The notes under the pieces: model-generated
Databases searched by the model: none
Told to the model about the DNA's origin: nothing
Seen by the model: only the letters and a program-made list of their open reading frames with translations
Made by a program: the position numbers and the translations under genes
Source: Burkholderiaceae bacterium
GTDB taxonomy: Bacteria > Pseudomonadota > Gammaproteobacteria > Burkholderiales > Burkholderiaceae_B
Direction of reading: 5' to 3'
Length of the DNA: 64,000 nt
NCBI GenBank assembly: GCA_023653055.1
Contig: JAMNXR010000014.1
Span: forward strand, 24,080 to 88,079
In this document: one piece after another, positions 27,126 through 35,806 of the stretch
Layout of the letters: every line of letters starts with the position of its first letter
Numbering within the stretch: the stretch's first letter is position 1

Positions 27126-28045
27126 GACAAGCCCAGTAACTGAACGACCACCGGGAACCCCAAAATAATAAAGGTGCACGGAAAAATACAAAGCGCCATT
27201 GGGAAAAGCATTTTGACTGGTGCTTGTAATGCGAGCTTCTCTGCTTGCATCAAGCGTTGGGCGCGTTGCTGATCGGCATAAACCTGAATAATGCGACCCA
27301 AACTAAAGCCCATTGACTCCCCATGGATGAGTGACGACACTAACTGTCGGATGCTGGAAAGATTAAGACGTTGGCTGAGCTGACGCAATGCCAAGGCACG
27401 CGACTGCCCTGCCCGCATATCCGCCAGCATGGTTGACCACTCCTGATGCAAAGCACCCTCCCCGACATGTTCAAGCGCCAGTTGAATAGAGGCCTGAAGA
27501 TTTAGTCCCGCATCAAGACCAAGACCTACCATATCCAGAAAAAAAGGGAATTGGTGCGCAATTTGACGTAAGCGGTTTTGGTGGATGCGCCTTAGCCAAA
27601 ATATTGGGCACCACCAACCTAAGACCGCACAGACACATAGACCAAAATATGCAGTGACTTGAAAATCTAACAAGGACTGATTTAATACATACACACCCAT
27701 CGTGAGTAACAAGAATACGGATACGCATTGCAAACAATAAATTTGCACACATTCCCACGTTGTCAAACCTGCACGGGAGAGAAGCAAAGTGAGGCGTCTG
27801 CGCTGACCCCACGTAACAAATGGCATTAAAGGACGCCCCAGCCAAGCTGTGATTCGCCACAAAAAACGACCAGATTGCTTGCCCGATTCGAACGTTTTTT
27901 CTTTTCTAGGCCCGGCTGAGCCATGACGAAAGTACTGACTTAAAAAAGGCCTGGAACGTTTATGCAGTCTGAGTGCAATCATTGCAAGTGAGATCGTCAA
28001 CAAAATCACTGCACCTGTTACACACACAAGCGCTAAGTACGCCAT
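27122..28045 (-). CDS. tadC: TadC-like type II/IV secretion F-domain membrane protein
   Basis: The 307-residue inner-membrane protein has GspF-like features: an N-terminal helix, a central pair of helices, the F domain (FPFFLDMVGLGLDAGLNLQASIQLALEHVGEGALHQEW) and a C-terminal helix (MALCIFPCTFIILGFPVVVQLL). TadB and TadC form the inner-membrane platform for the TadA motor. The ATG at 28045 is chosen because GAGG lies 9 nt upstream; the gap to tadB is 4 nt. Confidence 0.88.
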   Translation of the reverse strand: MAYLALVCVTGAVILLTISLAMIALRLHKRSRPFLSQYFRHGSAGPRKEKTFESGKQSGRFLWRITAWLGRPLMPFVTWGQRRRLTLLLSRAGLTTWECVQIYCLQCVSVFLLLTMGVYVLNQSLLDFQVTAYFGLCVCAVLGWWCPIFWLRRIHQNRLRQIAHQFPFFLDMVGLGLDAGLNLQASIQLALEHVGEGALHQEWSTMLADMRAGQSRALALRQLSQRLNLSSIRQLVSSLIHGESMGFSLGRIIQVYADQQRAQRLMQAEKLALQAPVKMLFPMALCIFPCTFIILGFPVVVQLLGLS

Positions 28046-28049
28046 CTCA

Positions 28050-28895
28050 CTAAACCTCAATGGCTAGGATTCGACGTAGCCAAAAAATACCCACGCACTC
28101 GAGCACAAGCACCACTGCCAATAATAATTGTCCCGTTTGACTAAAAAACATCAACTCCACTGAAGACGGATCAATCTGACTCAATGCGACTAATAAAATA
28201 AGGGGTAACGCACCCATAATCCATGCCTGCATTTTTCCTTGTGCTGTCAACATATTAATTTTTCCAGTGACATGCTGACGTGCACGCAAGTTGCTGGACA
28301 AACGTTCTAATAAATCAGCCATTGAACCACCTGAAGCATTTCCAACCGCAAGCAAGGCGGTCACCAATTCAACGCTTTCTGTTGGCATCCGTCGTTTAAG
28401 TTCAGCTAATGCCTGATTGAGTGGCAAGCCCATGCGGTGTTCCCTCATTAACAAACTCAGCTCCTGCGACATGGGTGCCGGCGCATCCGCTGCAAAATTT
28501 TTAAGTGCCATGCCAATGCTCGCTCCCGAACGCAATGCACCCGCAATAGCGGTCAATGCATCCGGCCATTGGGTATCAAACAGACACAACCGTCTGCGTA
28601 AAGCAGCGGTCAGTAGGATTCTGGGCAACACAAGGATGAGTGTGCCCATGATGATCGCAATAAGCGCACTACGACTCAATAGCCATACCGATAGCCCCAC
28701 CATCACTGCAACACAACACAAAGCAGGCCATAAGTGCGTAGTGTCAATAAAAACAAAAAGTTCCGATAGACTTGTCTGCGCATGCTCCTCAACAGCATGA
28801 CGATATCGGCTCCAGGCATACCCTAGCAAATGTTGAATCAACCAGCATGCGATCGCAATGGATAAACTCGCTAAAAACAACCCAACATACATCAT
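28050..28895 (-). CDS. tadB: TadB-like F-domain membrane protein
   Basis: The 281-residue protein has two N-terminal helices, the F domain (WPDALTAIAGALRSGASIGMALKNF and LLAVGNASGGSMADLLERLSSNLRARQ) and two C-terminal helices. The LR.GAS....L and GNASGG..A.LLE motifs identify TadB. It partners TadC as the pilus assembly platform. The start overlaps the tadA stop by 4 nt. Confidence 0.9.
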   Translation of the reverse strand: MMYVGLFLASLSIAIACWLIQHLLGYAWSRYRHAVEEHAQTSLSELFVFIDTTHLWPALCCVAVMVGLSVWLLSRSALIAIIMGTLILVLPRILLTAALRRRLCLFDTQWPDALTAIAGALRSGASIGMALKNFAADAPAPMSQELSLLMREHRMGLPLNQALAELKRRMPTESVELVTALLAVGNASGGSMADLLERLSSNLRARQHVTGKINMLTAQGKMQAWIMGALPLILLVALSQIDPSSVELMFFSQTGQLLLAVVLVLECVGIFWLRRILAIEV

Positions 28896-30511
28896 CCTCG
28901 CGCAAACCAGTGCTTTAAAGACGGTTGAACCTCATGGCCCCATTGCTCAAAACACTGAGGCATTAATGCTCCAGAAATTGTGGATCCACTCGGGCGATCA
29001 AAGCGGGCAAGCGTTTGCATCTGAATACATCCTGACTCCATGCCAACGATCTCTGCCACGTCCACCACGACGCGCCGACCGTCTCGTAACCGTGCTTGTT
29101 GAACAATGAGATTAATCGCGGAACTGATCTGTTCCCTGATTGCATGAAGTGGAAGCCCAGCATTCGCCGAAAGGATCATCGTTTCAAGACGAGACAACGC
29201 ATCTCTAGGGGTATTGGCATGCAGGGTCGTAAGAGAGCCCTCATGGCCTGTATTCATCGCGGTCAACATATCAAGCGCCTCGGGCCCTCGCACCTCACCC
29301 ACAATAATGCGATCTGGACGCATACGCAGGGCATTTCGTACCAAACCACGTAGGCTAACCGCCCCACGCCCCTCCGCATTTTCAGGTCTTGCTTCAAGCG
29401 ACATGACATGAGGATGATGAATGTGTAGTTCCGCTGAGTCTTCAATCGTGACGATGCGCTGGTCGGGTGGCACGCAATTAGCCAAAACGTTTAACAAGGT
29501 CGTTTTACCAGAGCCCGTTCCACCAGAAACCAAAATATTTTGACGCTGGATGACACATAGCTTTAAAAATTGGGCGAGCTCAACACACAAGGTGGCATGG
29601 CTGACCAAGTCGTCCAAATCCATGCCCTTCTTAGTGAATTTTCGAATGGTCATACTGGCGCCACGAATGGCAATGGGAGGAATGACGGCATTGATCCTAG
29701 AACCATCTCGCAAACGGGCATCCACCATTGGAGAGGCATCATCCAGCCTCCGACCTAATGGAAAGACGATACGCTCAATCACACCACGGACAGCTTGTTC
29801 GCCACTAAATTGATAACTACTGGGTTCAATCCGCCCATTTCGTTCAATAAAGATTTCATCGTATCGGTTGACCATAATTTCAGTGATAAACGGGTCGGCT
29901 AATAATGCTTCCAGCACTCCTAAACCGATCGCTTCATCCACCACGAGATCAAGTAATTCCTTTCGCTGCAGCGCACTCAAATGACTGGCATGGTCATTGA
30001 GCAAACTTGAAACGCACTGCATTGCCTGGTCTCTAAGGGCATGTTCTGACAATGCCGCAATATCGTGACGTCGCAAATCAAACGACTTAATCAACCCAGC
30101 ATGTAAATCACGTCGAATATCCCGATAGGCAGCCGTGGAAAGCGTAGATGTTTTTTTCTGAGTGTCCTCCAACATTTTTTTTGAATCTTGTGGAGGAAGA
30201 CACTGTGAAGACTCCTTTTTATGTACCACTGGAAACATTCTAATCATGCAAGGACCAACAATAAACTCATCGCTTTCCATGACGGGCGAATGAATGGAAA
30301 ACTTTTTACCGTTGACGCGTGTGCCATATAAAGAACCCGTGTCTTCGATCTGGTAACCGTCCATGCCTTTGGTGACGCGCAAATGACGCCGGGCGACACG
30401 CCAATGTGATACGCGTGCCTCACATTCAATGCCTCTTCCAAGCGTAAATGGAACAGTTTGTTGCATGCGTTCACGACGTCCATCTTCATAAACGATGAGT
30501 AAATCCATCAT
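28892..30511 (-). CDS. tadA: FHA-TadA fusion: Tad pilus assembly ATPase with N-terminal FHA domain
   Basis: The 539-residue motor has two parts. Residues about 1-95 are an FHA phosphothreonine-binding domain (FTLGRGIECEARVSHWRVARRHL, IEDTGSLYGTRVNGKKF). Residues about 120-520 are a CpaF/TadA secretion ATPase with Walker A GGTGSGKTTLLN, the Asp box (IVTIEDSAELHI), RNALRMRPDRIIVGEVRGPEA and the His box TLHANTPRDALSRLE. Start ATG 30509-30511: GGAG lies 9 nt upstream and ATGA overlaps the secretin stop. The FHA domain suggests control of assembly by Ser/Thr phosphorylation. Confidence 0.93.
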   Translation of the reverse strand: MMDLLIVYEDGRRERMQQTVPFTLGRGIECEARVSHWRVARRHLRVTKGMDGYQIEDTGSLYGTRVNGKKFSIHSPVMESDEFIVGPCMIRMFPVVHKKESSQCLPPQDSKKMLEDTQKKTSTLSTAAYRDIRRDLHAGLIKSFDLRRHDIAALSEHALRDQAMQCVSSLLNDHASHLSALQRKELLDLVVDEAIGLGVLEALLADPFITEIMVNRYDEIFIERNGRIEPSSYQFSGEQAVRGVIERIVFPLGRRLDDASPMVDARLRDGSRINAVIPPIAIRGASMTIRKFTKKGMDLDDLVSHATLCVELAQFLKLCVIQRQNILVSGGTGSGKTTLLNVLANCVPPDQRIVTIEDSAELHIHHPHVMSLEARPENAEGRGAVSLRGLVRNALRMRPDRIIVGEVRGPEALDMLTAMNTGHEGSLTTLHANTPRDALSRLETMILSANAGLPLHAIREQISSAINLIVQQARLRDGRRVVVDVAEIVGMESGCIQMQTLARFDRPSGSTISGALMPQCFEQWGHEVQPSLKHWFARG

Positions 30512-31809
30512 TGTGTTTCGCTCCATTGGTCAATGATTTGAGTTTCAGATGTGGATGATTTCTCGCTCTCCCATTGCGAGTGTGCGGCATCTCGCTGATG
30601 CCAGTTTGAAGAGGTCGTACTCGATTGGATAGGCGTATTGAGTCGAGCCTCTGTTCCGAAGACCTGATCCAAAATGACTGCAGCCTTTTCTACCCGCTGA
30701 GTCATGCTAGGGTGATCTGCATTCACAACCACAGGCGTTACAAATATCGCAAGTTCGGTCTCTCTGTAATAATCGCGCTTGACGCCAAATAGATTGCCAA
30801 GAACAGGGACCTCAGAGAGTACGGGCACCCCATCTCGGTCACGTGACCGCTCGCGAGAAATAAACCCGCCCAATACTAGCGTTTGTCCAGAACGGACGTT
30901 AAATTCTGTCGAAGTACGTTTGATTTTGAGTGCGGGACCTGCCGAGGAAGCAAGCGTCTGATCAACTGAACTCACTTCAATATCAATTTTGGATCGGATT
31001 GCGTAATTTCGATCTACTTGAGGTGTGATGTTGAGCGAAACCCCATACTTTTTAAAAGAAGTCGTGCTCTTTCCTTCCTTATCCGTGTTGGTATAGGGCA
31101 CCTCACCACCCGCCTCAAAACTTGCAGTGGCGCCGCTACGCGCAAGTAATTGAGGCTGTGCAAGAATAGTTGCCTCACCCGCTTGCGCGAGCGCACTAAT
31201 TCGCGCGGACAGCAATCCATGCACTCCGGATAATCCTCCTGCACCACTTAATGGCAGAGGTAAGCTGCTATCCCAGCGAATCCCTAACTCTTGCAGTCGG
31301 ACTGAAGGGATCTCAATCACCTGAACATCTAACAACACCATTTTGTCCCAGCCTACTTGACTCGTAAAATCCAGTAACTCGGGATAACGCTGAGCAAGCC
31401 TTGCAATTTTTGCCTGATCGGCATCAGATAAGTTTTCACCCTCGACGATTAATTTATCCCCTACAACGGAGCTTCTGGCCATCGGAACCGTTTTGAGCAG
31501 GTTTTTAAGTTCCTCTTGTACGCGTGAAAACCCCTCTGGGTTTACCCTAACCTTATAAGAAATACGCGTACCGATAGACCGCCATATATCGAGTGTGGTG
31601 GTGCCCGATTTTTTTCCAAATACAACGATTTCATTTTGATTAATAACCGTTGCCTGTACGACTTCCCCATTACCGATTGCCAAGCGATCAACCTTGGAGA
31701 TTTTTAATACCGTCGACGATCCAACCTCAAGCGTTACGCTAGTCTGGCAAGCGCCCAAAAGCGGTATACCCAGCATGATCAAAGCAATCCAACCCCCGAT
31801 GTACGTCAT
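30508..31809 (-). CDS. cpaC: CpaC/RcpA-type secretin of the Tad pilus
   Basis: The 433-residue outer-membrane secretin begins with a lipoprotein-like signal (IPLLGAC, cysteine at 21), then the CpaC N-terminal pilotin-like domain (VGSSTVLKISKVDRLAIGNGEVVQATVI...GTTTLDIW), a BON-like segment, and the secretin domain (EATILAQPQLLARSGATASFEAGGEVPY and FNVRSGQTLVLGGFISRERSRDRDGVPVLSEVPVLGNLF). A low-complexity S/T/Q-rich tail follows. It forms the outer-membrane pore. 4-nt overlaps on both sides. Confidence 0.92.
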   Translation of the reverse strand: MTYIGGWIALIMLGIPLLGACQTSVTLEVGSSTVLKISKVDRLAIGNGEVVQATVINQNEIVVFGKKSGTTTLDIWRSIGTRISYKVRVNPEGFSRVQEELKNLLKTVPMARSSVVGDKLIVEGENLSDADQAKIARLAQRYPELLDFTSQVGWDKMVLLDVQVIEIPSVRLQELGIRWDSSLPLPLSGAGGLSGVHGLLSARISALAQAGEATILAQPQLLARSGATASFEAGGEVPYTNTDKEGKSTTSFKKYGVSLNITPQVDRNYAIRSKIDIEVSSVDQTLASSAGPALKIKRTSTEFNVRSGQTLVLGGFISRERSRDRDGVPVLSEVPVLGNLFGVKRDYYRETELAIFVTPVVVNADHPSMTQRVEKAAVILDQVFGTEARLNTPIQSSTTSSNWHQRDAAHSQWESEKSSTSETQIIDQWSETQ

Positions 31810-32648
31810 CTCATTCCTGCAGAATGCTTTTCTATCTCTGTCTCATCACTCTCAGCAGTTAAGCGGTCACCGTACAAAATAGGAACCATGCGTGAGACGG
31901 GTTGCGATGGTAAGCCAAGGAGTGATGCCAAGTCTCCTACAAACGCTCGATCCATCGATTCCGCTAACGGACGCTGACTGGAACTCAGCACTGCACTAAT
32001 GGAACCTGCCTCGCGTGCTGCAACAACTTTTACGGCATCTGCGTGTGATACCGCCAACGTGATATTGGCATCCGACGACGAGACCGTATTTTCCATGCGT
32101 GTACTGATATCAGAAAACTGACCGGTCCCTAATACTTCGACAGATTGCAATAAGACTACGGTTAACCGTTTGCCTTGATAATCGAGTGATACGAACAAAT
32201 CGACACGATCACCCGCACGAATTAGACCCGAAGCTGCGCTACTTGGATCGACGGTGATAGATACGGCTTTTAGCCCGGGCTCTAAACGCGTGGAAACGCC
32301 GGAAGACTCTGGGTCTTGAAGATGAATATGTACAAGCGGCTGCCCAGCTCGAATATCAGTTAAAAGACGCTTGCCGATCAAAAAATCTCGTTGCTCAAAC
32401 GTCACTGCATCATCGGGTGCCCATTTCACAGGAAACAGCTCGGCAACATAATCGGCCTCCTCAATGATTGTGTCCCTAGAAAGATCTTTTGACGCCACAA
32501 GTAAAGTCAGTTGATCGAGTCGCGTACGTGACTCGATTTCCTCAGTTTTTTCGTTTAAGTGTTGATCGATGGCCCAGGCAGACACACCACCGAGGGCGAT
32601 GGATATCGCCATTAACCACCACTTTGCTGTTGATGATGAAACATTCAA
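31806..32648 (-). CDS. cpaB: CpaB/RcpC Tad pilus assembly protein
   Basis: The 280-residue protein has an N-terminal membrane anchor (WWLMAISIALGGVSAWAI), then an SAF/AFP-III-like domain (LLVASKDLSRDTIIEEADYV and GKRLLTDIRAGQPLVHIHL) and the CpaB C-terminal block (GLKAVSITVDPSSAASGLIRAGDRVDLFVSL). CpaB stabilises the secretin or gates it in the periplasm. Start and stop overlap neighbours by 4 nt each. Confidence 0.9.
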   Translation of the reverse strand: MNVSSSTAKWWLMAISIALGGVSAWAIDQHLNEKTEEIESRTRLDQLTLLVASKDLSRDTIIEEADYVAELFPVKWAPDDAVTFEQRDFLIGKRLLTDIRAGQPLVHIHLQDPESSGVSTRLEPGLKAVSITVDPSSAASGLIRAGDRVDLFVSLDYQGKRLTVVLLQSVEVLGTGQFSDISTRMENTVSSSDANITLAVSHADAVKVVAAREAGSISAVLSSSQRPLAESMDRAFVGDLASLLGLPSQPVSRMVPILYGDRLTAESDETEIEKHSAGMR

Positions 32649-33355
32649 GGTTTTAATCCTCCAGACAAATTGACGTATATGAATGATTGGCCAATATCAA
32701 CAAGATCTAACCTCAAATGTGATCCTAAACGGACAGCGTCAATTGAATATGCTTGCTTGAAATGTCGCTGAGCCTGAGGGGCATCAACAATAAACCAGTC
32801 ATTTTTTTTTAAAGAATGCCTAATTTTTTGCACTAAGGTATTGATGGATTGTGTGGATGCATACAACAAGCTGACAACGGCTACATCATGACTCTCATCT
32901 CTCACATTCATCATCAATTGAATGTTGAGGGTTGAATCAGAGAACATTTTCTTTAATTGATGATATGAAGTTTCATCGCGACTAGCGTGCAAAACGGACA
33001 TGCGAATACTCGACAGAGAAAATGAGACATGATTGGCATCTAATGGAGAAACGACTAAAACATGAGATTGCTCCGACGTCGACCAAACAATGTGCATTCG
33101 CTCTCCATCACTCCAAGCAAGCGTATCGTCGGGAAGTTGAGCCGTGAGCGTCTCCATTACTTTGTTGATTCCTTGCGCGCGCTCCCACTGATTTAAGGTA
33201 ATTGCGTAACCGCCCATACTCAATTTTTTAATCGTAAAAAGGGTGTCTGGATCGCCCACCAACTGGCGCTCCCCCACCATCACGACGTTGCTTAAATGCG
33301 CAAGACAGGGCCCCTGCATCGCGAAAAAATAAATCAAAAGAATAAGCTTTATCAT
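32645..33355 (-). CDS. Unrecognised secreted protein of the tad operon
   Basis: The 236-residue protein has a signal peptide (MIKLILLIYFFAMQGPCLAHL, cleavage after about residue 19) and no further membrane helix. The remainder alternates short strands and helices, with an S/D/H-rich middle and no motif I recognise. Placement between the TadE-like gene and cpaB with 4-nt ATGA overlaps at both ends shows it belongs to the pilus operon. It could be a periplasmic adaptor or a pilotin substitute; that is speculation. Length and position could help find counterparts in other Tad loci. Confidence 0.7.
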   Translation of the reverse strand: MIKLILLIYFFAMQGPCLAHLSNVVMVGERQLVGDPDTLFTIKKLSMGGYAITLNQWERAQGINKVMETLTAQLPDDTLAWSDGERMHIVWSTSEQSHVLVVSPLDANHVSFSLSSIRMSVLHASRDETSYHQLKKMFSDSTLNIQLMMNVRDESHDVAVVSLLYASTQSINTLVQKIRHSLKKNDWFIVDAPQAQRHFKQAYSIDAVRLGSHLRLDLVDIGQSFIYVNLSGGLKP

Positions 33356-33969
33356 TCACGTCGCATTTTTAAGGTCGGAACACGTGGGGATTGGCCCGCC
33401 CAACCGCTTAACCAATCAGTATGCAGTTGTCCGCGACGCCAAGGGACATCGACTTTCTTAAGGGGGTAAATGTGAGACTGCAACATTTGCTGCGTAGGGC
33501 TGGTTACATCCCGCCAGGCAGCTTTTGAGCGGCCGATGCGAGACTGGACTTCGCGGCCTGAGCGACCTTGTCCCTCCTGAACATACAGATAACTGGTGCG
33601 CTGCAAAGATACGGCATTAAACATGTGATTTGCAGTCAGTCGACTATCCGTGGCTGGGTTTGTGGCTCGCCGAACGTGGATCATGCCCTGGTCCTGTACA
33701 TGTAACAGCTCTTGAACATAGGTCTGTAACAAACCTTTCTGTTTTGAAGATCCTATTTTTTCTTTGACGTGTCGTGGGGGGTTAGGCTCAACACTGGGCT
33801 CTGAATTTAAAAAAGTTTGATAGCTACTATCTCCCAGCAATTCGAGCGTACGTGTTCGAAAATGACCAGAAAATTGAATCGCCAGTAAAAGCGTAATGAG
33901 CATCATGCAAATAAAACTTGCTTCAAGTAAGGCCTGACCACGCTGCCTATCGACAGAGGGAAACATCAT
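33352..33969 (-). CDS. TadE-like pseudopilin
   Basis: The 205-residue protein begins with a short basic leader (MMFPSVDRQRG) followed by QALLEASFICMMLITLLLAIQF, a class-III pseudopilin helix with glutamate at +5 after the G|Q cleavage site. The C-terminal region is basic and rich in R, Q and S and is longer than usual for TadE. The ATG at 33967-33969 overlaps the upstream stop as ATGA; an earlier in-frame ATG lies inside the preceding gene. Prepilin peptidase (TadV) would be needed and is not in the window. Confidence 0.75.
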   Translation of the reverse strand: MMFPSVDRQRGQALLEASFICMMLITLLLAIQFSGHFRTRTLELLGDSSYQTFLNSEPSVEPNPPRHVKEKIGSSKQKGLLQTYVQELLHVQDQGMIHVRRATNPATDSRLTANHMFNAVSLQRTSYLYVQEGQGRSGREVQSRIGRSKAAWRDVTSPTQQMLQSHIYPLKKVDVPWRRGQLHTDWLSGWAGQSPRVPTLKMRRE

Positions 33970-35369
33970 GGACGATTCACGCTTGGAATGAGCGTCGCTC
34001 GCCAATATGGTTCAAACAAACTTGGTGTTTTTGCTCGATCACGTAAAGACGTTGGCGGTGCAAAATATGTTTGAGCGGTTGCTTGAGATTGAATCGTATT
34101 GTCACGGTTGATTTTTTGAAATACCTTGACGGCGATCCGCACTGGCTTGTGCTCTCGCCCAATTTTTAGCTGTGTATACCGACCTAATCCCTTGGCACTC
34201 CATTTGACAGCAGCAGCTTGGGCATACCTTTGGGCAAGTGGATTGCCTTTGCCACTAAAAATATTCAAGCCTCCACCACTCTGCGCGCGAGACCACCGCC
34301 AAAAAGCTTGGCGTGAAAAATCAGGCATCGTGACAATGTTTTGAGTCGCACTTGGATGCGCTCCCTTGTCGTGGGTGTTGAGTAAAGCCCAGCCCATAGG
34401 GTACTCACGGTAATAGCAACCAATTATTTTGTTGTATCGCAACGCGTGAAATGAAAGAGATTCCTCGGATAACCATTGGCCATCGGATCTGAGTTTTAAT
34501 TGTCCCTTGCGGCGTAATTCATGTCTTTTGAACGGACAGCGTGGATTGACAAGCCACCTATTTCGATACGTTCGCTTTCTTTCGGTCAAAAAACCATACT
34601 GTCCGACGAGCTCAGTTAGAAAGTCTCGCCAAACTGAATCGGTCCCTGAGTATTGTTCAACTGGTCCCTTGCTCTCATCCAACGTCAACGAGACACTCAA
34701 GCCAAGCTGAGCCAACGAGTGCCCCTTTAAGGCTGAACCACTCTGTCCAACGTTAGCAATCAACATCCGATGAATGGCGTGTTCGCGCTGCTGCTCTCCC
34801 CCCTTGAGTTGCAATTGTCTAACCTGATCCAAGGCTTGATGAACGTGCCGCTCATGTCGTAAATACGCATCTCTAAATACATGTTGCGAAACAGCGCTTT
34901 CTAGGCCACCACTCAATGCGGAGCTATAGGCCATTGAATGTTGTGGTCCAAAAAATGCACCAATCAAGCTCGCGGGAGGATTACGTCGAGAAGCTTGATT
35001 GGCAAGTTTGGCACGGTACTGCGAGGCAGTCGCCACTGCGATCAAGTGTGCCATGCCAAGTTGATGCGCGAGCTGTGCACGATTGAGGTAGGCATGTAAA
35101 TTCATTGAGCGGGCTTGCATCAGCGCTGCGCTATAGGCAGCCGCATCCGTAGCCCGATGCAATGAAGATTGATCGTGCACGCGCTGACCGAGCTCTAGCA
35201 TGAGTATCCATGCCAACACACCCGCACCGCACAATACGAGTCCGAGCAACAGCGTCTGACCTTTTTGTTGTGAAATGCCGTCAACCCGACCTAGATGATC
35301 ACGGATGTTGTGCGGACCTTTTAACCGGTAAACCACGCCGTGCTGAACGTGTTTGATGCCGAGAGACAT
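33966..35369 (-). CDS. TadG-like pilus-associated membrane protein
   Basis: The 467-residue protein has a cytoplasmic leader of about 35 residues ending QQKG, then a single helix (QTLLLGLVLCGAGVLAWILMLELGQ), then a large extracytoplasmic region starting RATDAAAYSAALMQARSMN, which is the TadG/TadE-type N-terminal pattern. The usual glutamate at +5 is replaced by leucine (QTLLL), so processing by prepilin peptidase is uncertain. The rest shows no domain I know. It overlaps the pilin stop by 1 nt and the TadE-like start by 4 nt. Confidence 0.7.
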   Translation of the reverse strand: MSLGIKHVQHGVVYRLKGPHNIRDHLGRVDGISQQKGQTLLLGLVLCGAGVLAWILMLELGQRVHDQSSLHRATDAAAYSAALMQARSMNLHAYLNRAQLAHQLGMAHLIAVATASQYRAKLANQASRRNPPASLIGAFFGPQHSMAYSSALSGGLESAVSQHVFRDAYLRHERHVHQALDQVRQLQLKGGEQQREHAIHRMLIANVGQSGSALKGHSLAQLGLSVSLTLDESKGPVEQYSGTDSVWRDFLTELVGQYGFLTERKRTYRNRWLVNPRCPFKRHELRRKGQLKLRSDGQWLSEESLSFHALRYNKIIGCYYREYPMGWALLNTHDKGAHPSATQNIVTMPDFSRQAFWRWSRAQSGGGLNIFSGKGNPLAQRYAQAAAVKWSAKGLGRYTQLKIGREHKPVRIAVKVFQKINRDNTIQSQATAQTYFAPPTSLRDRAKTPSLFEPYWRATLIPSVNRP

Positions 35370-35710
35370 TACCGTTTAGCAGCGCTGGCATTACCAGTGA
35401 AGCCCTTTAGCGTTTTTGCTTTTGTCTGTGCACTGGCGCCTTGTGCGGCTGATTTTGCAGCCTTTGTCTGAGCCGTTCCATCCTCACCCGCCAGTTCTTT
35501 AGCTACCGCTGCGGTCTGAGAACGCATGACCTGACCAAAGTATTGATAGACCCCAATCGCAGCAACAGCCACCAAGGCAACAATAATGATGTACTCCGTC
35601 ATCCCTTGCCCGCTTTGACGGGGGAGTCGCTTGCACGGTCGCGGGTGCGGGTACAGATACGGGAGTAAAAAAAGGAAGCGTTTGTAAGATTGCTTGCTTA
35701 TCGTGTTCAC
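35369..35710 (-). CDS. Flp-type pilin-like protein
   Basis: The 113-residue protein has a long basic leader (about 34 residues, ending RLPRQSG), then QGMTEYIIIVALVAVAAIGVY, the Flp/type IVb pilin helix with E at +5 and Y at +6 after cleavage. A short A/K/T-rich tail follows. It is the only Flp-like pilin in the window and is first in the operon. The GTG start at 35708-35710 has AGAGG 5 nt upstream. The leader is longer than the 20-25 residues usual for Flp, and the tail is longer too, so it could be a minor pilin. Confidence 0.7.
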   Translation of the reverse strand: MNTISKQSYKRFLFLLPYLYPHPRPCKRLPRQSGQGMTEYIIIVALVAVAAIGVYQYFGQVMRSQTAAVAKELAGEDGTAQTKAAKSAAQGASAQTKAKTLKGFTGNASAAKR

Positions 35711-35714
35711 ACCA

Positions 35715-35737
35715 GCCTCTCAAAGAAAGATAGAGGC
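35715..35737 (-). promoter_or_regulatory. Hairpin that hides the ribosome binding site of the pilin gene
   Basis: On the minus strand GCCTCT and AGAGGC are perfect complements around an 11-nt loop. The 3' arm AGAGGC is the ribosome binding site of the pilin gene, whose GTG start follows after 4 nt. This would lower translation of the first gene of the operon unless opened. Confidence 0.45.
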
Positions 35738-35806
35738 GTAGTGTGCAGAGTCCGGGGCTTTGGCTCAATCCGCAAATATCACAATGGATGGATTGAGCCG
35801 TCTCAT

